From Desulfuromonas sp. (GTDB taxonomy: Bacteria > Desulfobacterota > Desulfuromonadia > Desulfuromonadales > Desulfuromonadaceae), in NCBI GenBank assembly GCA_021162745.1, contig JAGGYC010000032.1, positions 21,381-85,380 on the forward strand: a DNA stretch of 64,000 nucleotides. Direction: 5' to 3'. Made by a program: the position numbers and the translations under genes. This document shows positions 63,335 through 64,000 of this stretch, piece by piece. The stretch's first letter is position 1, and each line of letters opens with the position of its first letter. The notes under the pieces were generated by a model. That model saw nothing but the letters and a program-made list of their open reading frames with translations, was not told where the DNA came from and made no database searches.

Positions 63335-63600
63335 CAAACTAATAAACGCGGACGGAAGATACGGCTGCTACTTAATCCGAATAATTTGGTGGTATGCATA
63401 GGTCAGTCTGCCGCCGGTTATCAAAAACGTTGCCCGGGCGGCTGCGCCGCCCAGGCAACGGGTGGGCGCTAACTTCGTCCAGTATCTGGTTGGCCAGCTT
63501 GCGCCGGCCAACCAGACACTGGACCGTACACCGGCCCGTGCCTGCGCAAGCAAGCTTGCTCCAACACAAACCGGCGACGGTCAGCGCCCACCCGTTATGC
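63329..63600. other. attC-like region (one long or two tandem attC sites)
   Basis: Bounded by GCATAAC (63329-63335) and GTTATGC (63594-63600); internal imperfect stems. Confidence 0.55.
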
Positions 63601-63626
63601 CCTTAAAATCATTAACAAAGGAAAAA

Positions 63627-63899
63627 ATGAAATTCCTCGATTCAATAATTGAACTTATCAGGCTGTTCATGCCTAAATTTTACAATAAGATTACTTGGAC
63701 AGTTGTAATTGGCGGAATGGCCCTTACTTCGACGTCGATGATTGAAAAAATATTGGACGTACTCCTTGAGAAAAACCTCAATATAAAATTAACCGACGAG
63801 AAAGACGGCATCATTGGCGTCGCACTCGTGGTTATCGGCCTTACCTATCACCTCTTAGCTCAAAAAATTAATGGGCTCTCTTCCAGATTGTGTGGGTAA
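63627..63899 (+). CDS. Small membrane protein, putative second cassette ORF
   Basis: ATG after AAAGGA, 27 nt after GTTATGC; two hydrophobic segments. Confidence 0.6.
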   Translation: MKFLDSIIELIRLFMPKFYNKITWTVVIGGMALTSTSMIEKILDVLLEKNLNIKLTDEKDGIIGVALVVIGLTYHLLAQKINGLSSRLCG

Positions 63900-64000
63900 A
63901 AGTACTTCATTTTCGAGTTTTATATTGTAGCTCAACCACAACATCTTGTGGTGAATGGTGAAGTTGGAAGATGCGAGCAACCAGATATGAGATGGTAATA

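Noticed and set aside
63372-63569. Short minus-strand ORFs at 63368-63569
   Set aside because: They lie in the palindromic attC-like region; reading frames come from GC-rich stems, not coding.
63428-63600. CRISPR-like or phage origin for the palindromic 3' region
   Set aside because: No regularly spaced identical repeats; the inverted-repeat layout and GTTATGC/GCATAAC cores fit integron sites better.

Overview
This window looks like a chromosomal segment of a Desulfuromonadales-type deltaproteobacterium (inference from gene content and order, not tested). Positions 1-52 kb are dense housekeeping sequence: trpA-accD-folC-lptD, aat-clpA-clpS, argS, two CAU tRNAs followed by tilS, ftsH-folP-cdaA-cdaR-glmM-pdxJ-acpS-nnrD-tsaE, lysC-cimA, a Lon-like protease, ispE-tRNAGln-prs-rplY-pth-hppA-ychF, rpsF-rpsR-DUF2232-rplI-dnaB, a dus/NtrBC-like block and gltA. 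Positions 53-61 kb hold an anaerobic N-oxide/redox neighbourhood: a porin-like protein, a tetraheme NrfH/NapC-like protein and an octaheme Hao-like cytochrome, then tatABC. After these comes an unusual translationally coupled trio: a cytosolic solute-binding-like protein with a DUF1858-like N-terminus, a CxxC-containing HypB/UreG-like GTPase, and a soluble ABC ATPase with no permease. An FNR-type palindrome precedes the trio, and an 18-19 nt motif is shared between its upstream region and that of the Hao cluster. The last ~3 kb is accessory: nested inverted repeats, a zinc-ribbon protein plus a YgbA_NO-like protein, tandem direct repeats, and what reads as a decayed chromosomal integron (N-terminal integrase fragment, GTTATGC core sites, attC-like region, two cassette ORFs). 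A short group II intron relic sits directly after a terminator near 31.6 kb. All calls come from reading the sequence and ORF translations; no database search was run.
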